DNA from: Treponema sp. UBA4307
GTDB taxonomy: Bacteria; Spirochaetota; Spirochaetia; Treponematales; Treponemataceae
Direction of reading: 5' to 3'
Assembly (NCBI GenBank): GCA_002394685.1
Contig: DGUP01000063.1
Coordinates: forward strand, 1 to 64,000
DNA length: 64,000 nt
Notes under the pieces: model-generated
Told to the model about the DNA's origin: nothing
What the model saw: the letters and a program-made list of their open reading frames with translations, nothing else
The model's database searches: none
In this document: one piece after another, positions 62,412-64,000 of the stretch
Position numbering within the stretch: the first letter of the stretch is position 1
Layout of the letters: every line of letters starts with the position of its first letter
Translations under genes and position numbers: made by a program

Positions 62412-63875
62412 ATGTGTAAAAGAACCTTTTTCTCAGGTCTTGTTATTTTTTTTATTGCAGCATTTTCGGCTTTTTCAGCATTTCCAGAAGAAGAAATAGT
62501 TTCTCTGAATGATATTAATGTGCTTTCCGGAAAGAGCGCACTTTTAATGGATGTGAAGTCGTACGAGAATATAGTTTACGAAGCCTTTATTGCAATTGAT
62601 TCTCCTGAAGAAGAGCTGCATCCTCCTGCTTATATTAATGTTTATGAAGACGGTCTATTAAAGAAATCTCTACGGCTTGATGTAGAGGGTTTTTTATCCG
62701 GAGAACTATGCGAGGATTATTCCCACTATGATCATCTTCGGATTTTTCCTTTAGGCAAAGATGATTTTATCATTTCAGTATATTCAGCCTATTCAGATAA
62801 CCGCCTGGGAATTTACCGCATAAAGGGAAATGAAATTATTTACGGAAAAGGTTACAATCTGAAAGGTTTGCGAGCCTATGAAAATCAAAAATACTGTTAT
62901 GATGGCAAAGACAGAATTTATATTTCTTTCATGGGGCAGACAGACTTTTCTAAAACTGGCTGGGATACCTATATTCTGGTATTTGATTTGCAGTGCAATT
63001 TAACTCAGGCTGCAGCTGTTTATACAAAAGATAATGATGAAATTCTTGGAATTGAAGCTTTTGAAAATAACATCTATTTTCATCTTTCCCCGCTTAGCTG
63101 GAAACAACAGTGCATTGTTCAGCTGGACAAAAAATTCAGAGTAAAAAAGACAATCTGCAACTATTATGATAAATCTACTATAAGAGGCTGGTCTTTATCA
63201 TCGAATGAAGAGTATTTGTTCGTAGAAACATACATCCAGAATGACCCTTCTACATACATTTCAAAATATGATTCTGAAGGAAACTTTCTGGGAACTTATA
63301 AAATTTCATATAAAGACAGCGATAAAAATATTTTTACAGGTAAATTATTTTATGGCCAGGAAGGTCTTACTGTTCTTGTAAAAAGGCAGTCAAGTGAAAA
63401 TTTCTGGAATAATGAAGTTGTAAAGGAAATTGATAGATTTACTTATTTTATGGACTGGGATGGAAAGATCCACAATCAATATAGCTTTTCAAAAGGCAAT
63501 AATTTGAATAATTCTTTTGCTGCTAAGTACGACGATAAATACTTGTGCTTTGATTTCTATAACCACAAAAGTACAGGCATAGGTAAAGTTCTTTACAATT
63601 TCTCTGTTGAAGGAAAAAAATCTGGTTGCGACTGGGTAAGTGTAGAAAAAGTACCTGTGGATTTTCTTAGTGCACCTGAACATCCTGCGGCTTACAATTC
63701 TTATCAGAAATTAAATTCTGCCTGGATGGATAAAATCATGGTCAAGAAAATCACCATCCCTGAATTGAAGTTTAATGTTGAATTACATCAGGTCAAACTT
63801 GAATATGTTCATGCTCGGCCTGATGATAGAAAAATTACAGATAAGATTCCTCACGTTCCATTTTCTGATCGTTAA
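62412..63875 (+). CDS. Exported protein, unknown function
   Basis: 487 residues with a signal peptide ending AFSAF and a beta-rich, propeller-like body made of repeats of the type LxVFDLQCN, YISKYDSEGNFLG and TYFMDWDGKIHNQY. No recognised domain. It starts 26 bases after the LysM gene and is probably co-transcribed. The last codons and stop lie inside a 16-base tandem duplication. Confidence 0.7.
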   Translation: MCKRTFFSGLVIFFIAAFSAFSAFPEEEIVSLNDINVLSGKSALLMDVKSYENIVYEAFIAIDSPEEELHPPAYINVYEDGLLKKSLRLDVEGFLSGELCEDYSHYDHLRIFPLGKDDFIISVYSAYSDNRLGIYRIKGNEIIYGKGYNLKGLRAYENQKYCYDGKDRIYISFMGQTDFSKTGWDTYILVFDLQCNLTQAAAVYTKDNDEILGIEAFENNIYFHLSPLSWKQQCIVQLDKKFRVKKTICNYYDKSTIRGWSLSSNEEYLFVETYIQNDPSTYISKYDSEGNFLGTYKISYKDSDKNIFTGKLFYGQEGLTVLVKRQSSENFWNNEVVKEIDRFTYFMDWDGKIHNQYSFSKGNNLNNSFAAKYDDKYLCFDFYNHKSTGIGKVLYNFSVEGKKSGCDWVSVEKVPVDFLSAPEHPAAYNSYQKLNSAWMDKIMVKKITIPELKFNVELHQVKLEYVHARPDDRKITDKIPHVPFSDR

Positions 63876-63891
63876 ATTTTCTGATCGTTAA
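63860..63891 (+). repeat. 16-bp tandem duplication over a stop codon
   Basis: ATTTTCTGATCGTTAA occurs twice back to back, the first copy holding the stop of the gene ending at 63875. Confidence 0.95.
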
Positions 63892-63895
63892 AAGG

Positions 63896-64000
63896 TTAGA
63901 ATAAGGAAAGTTGTTCCGAGCCTGGAACTTTGTCAGCAGGAGGAATTGTGTAGTCCTTCTGCTTGTTCATTGTATCTTCAATACATTTTAGAAAAATTTC
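63896..64000 (-). CDS. C-terminal end of a minus-strand gene
   Basis: The minus strand is open from the window edge to a TAA at 63896-63898, 34 residues, ending PGSEQLSLF. QLSLF is the form of the sliding-clamp binding motif found at the C-terminus of replication and repair proteins (DinB, MutS, PolC, among others). The rest of the gene is outside the window, so the protein cannot be named. Confidence 0.5.
   Translation of the reverse strand, partial: EIFLKCIEDTMNKQKDYTIPPADKVPGSEQLSLF

Noticed and set aside
1..64000. CRISPR array or insertion sequence
   Set aside because: No regularly spaced repeats and no transposase or integrase reading were seen; the only sizeable direct repeat is the 47-bp pair.

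Overview
The window reads as the chromosome of a host-associated, carbohydrate-degrading Treponema (Spirochaetota). The call rests on the cheA-cheW-cheX-cheY order at the left edge with a CheR-like domain fused to CheW (a spirochaete F2 chemotaxis trait), low GC, many glycoside hydrolases, and a lipoprotein-rich gene set. Species cannot be set from the sequence alone.

Layout. 1-3454: 3' end of the main chemotaxis operon (cheA, cheW-cheR-like, cheX, cheY). 3698-10153: topoisomerase IV (parE, parC), a membrane protein, a YigZ-family protein and a histidine phosphatase. 10165-11691 (minus): flavodoxin, glutathione peroxidase and acetyltransferase, a probable oxidative-stress operon. 11897-20465: an AraC regulator divergent from a secreted GH16 laminarinase-like lipoprotein, glyA, a GH2 beta-galactosidase and adenosine deaminase. 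20658-21806: RRM RNA-binding protein and an M28-like peptidase. 21789-35863 (minus): a second chemosensory operon, cheW-cheB-cheR-cheA/REC-adenylate cyclase-four receptors. 36146-42327: an alpha-galactosidase, glycosyltransferase-fold protein, TetR and GPH sugar symporter operon. 42446-47592: ApbE, an S/T-type ECF-like fusion, a NusG-II protein, RluA and RsgA. 47712-48870: a small prophage-like scar with a duplicated 47-bp segment. 49470-49551: tRNA-Leu(GAG). 49741-51000: a stand-alone sugar ABC ATPase. 51287-55211: small exported SH3/DUF4846 proteins, one split by a -1 frameshift at a dnaX-type slippery heptamer. 55457-64000: an RNase II-like enzyme, an orphan SecD-head-like protein, a metallo-hydrolase, lysC-dapB, a LysM protein, a secreted unknown, and the tail of a minus-strand gene.

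The most interesting system is the 14-kb operon at 21789-35863. Four tandem paralogous receptors lack any periplasmic sensor domain and carry about six N-terminal membrane segments plus a signalling tip that departs from the usual MCP sequence. They lie with a complete CheW/CheB/CheR/CheA set and an adenylate cyclase whose N-terminal receiver has lost its phosphorylation residues. No separate cheY is present. The arrangement suggests an array that sets cAMP level rather than (or as well as) flagellar rotation.

A second recurring pattern is that several genes (parE, araC, the GH2 gene, cheW2, rluA, lysC, perhaps rsgA) have a -10 box so close to the start codon that the mRNA would be leaderless or nearly so, while other genes here have ordinary ribosome binding sites. 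This also corrects several start codons. All functional calls are from sequence reading; no database search was run.
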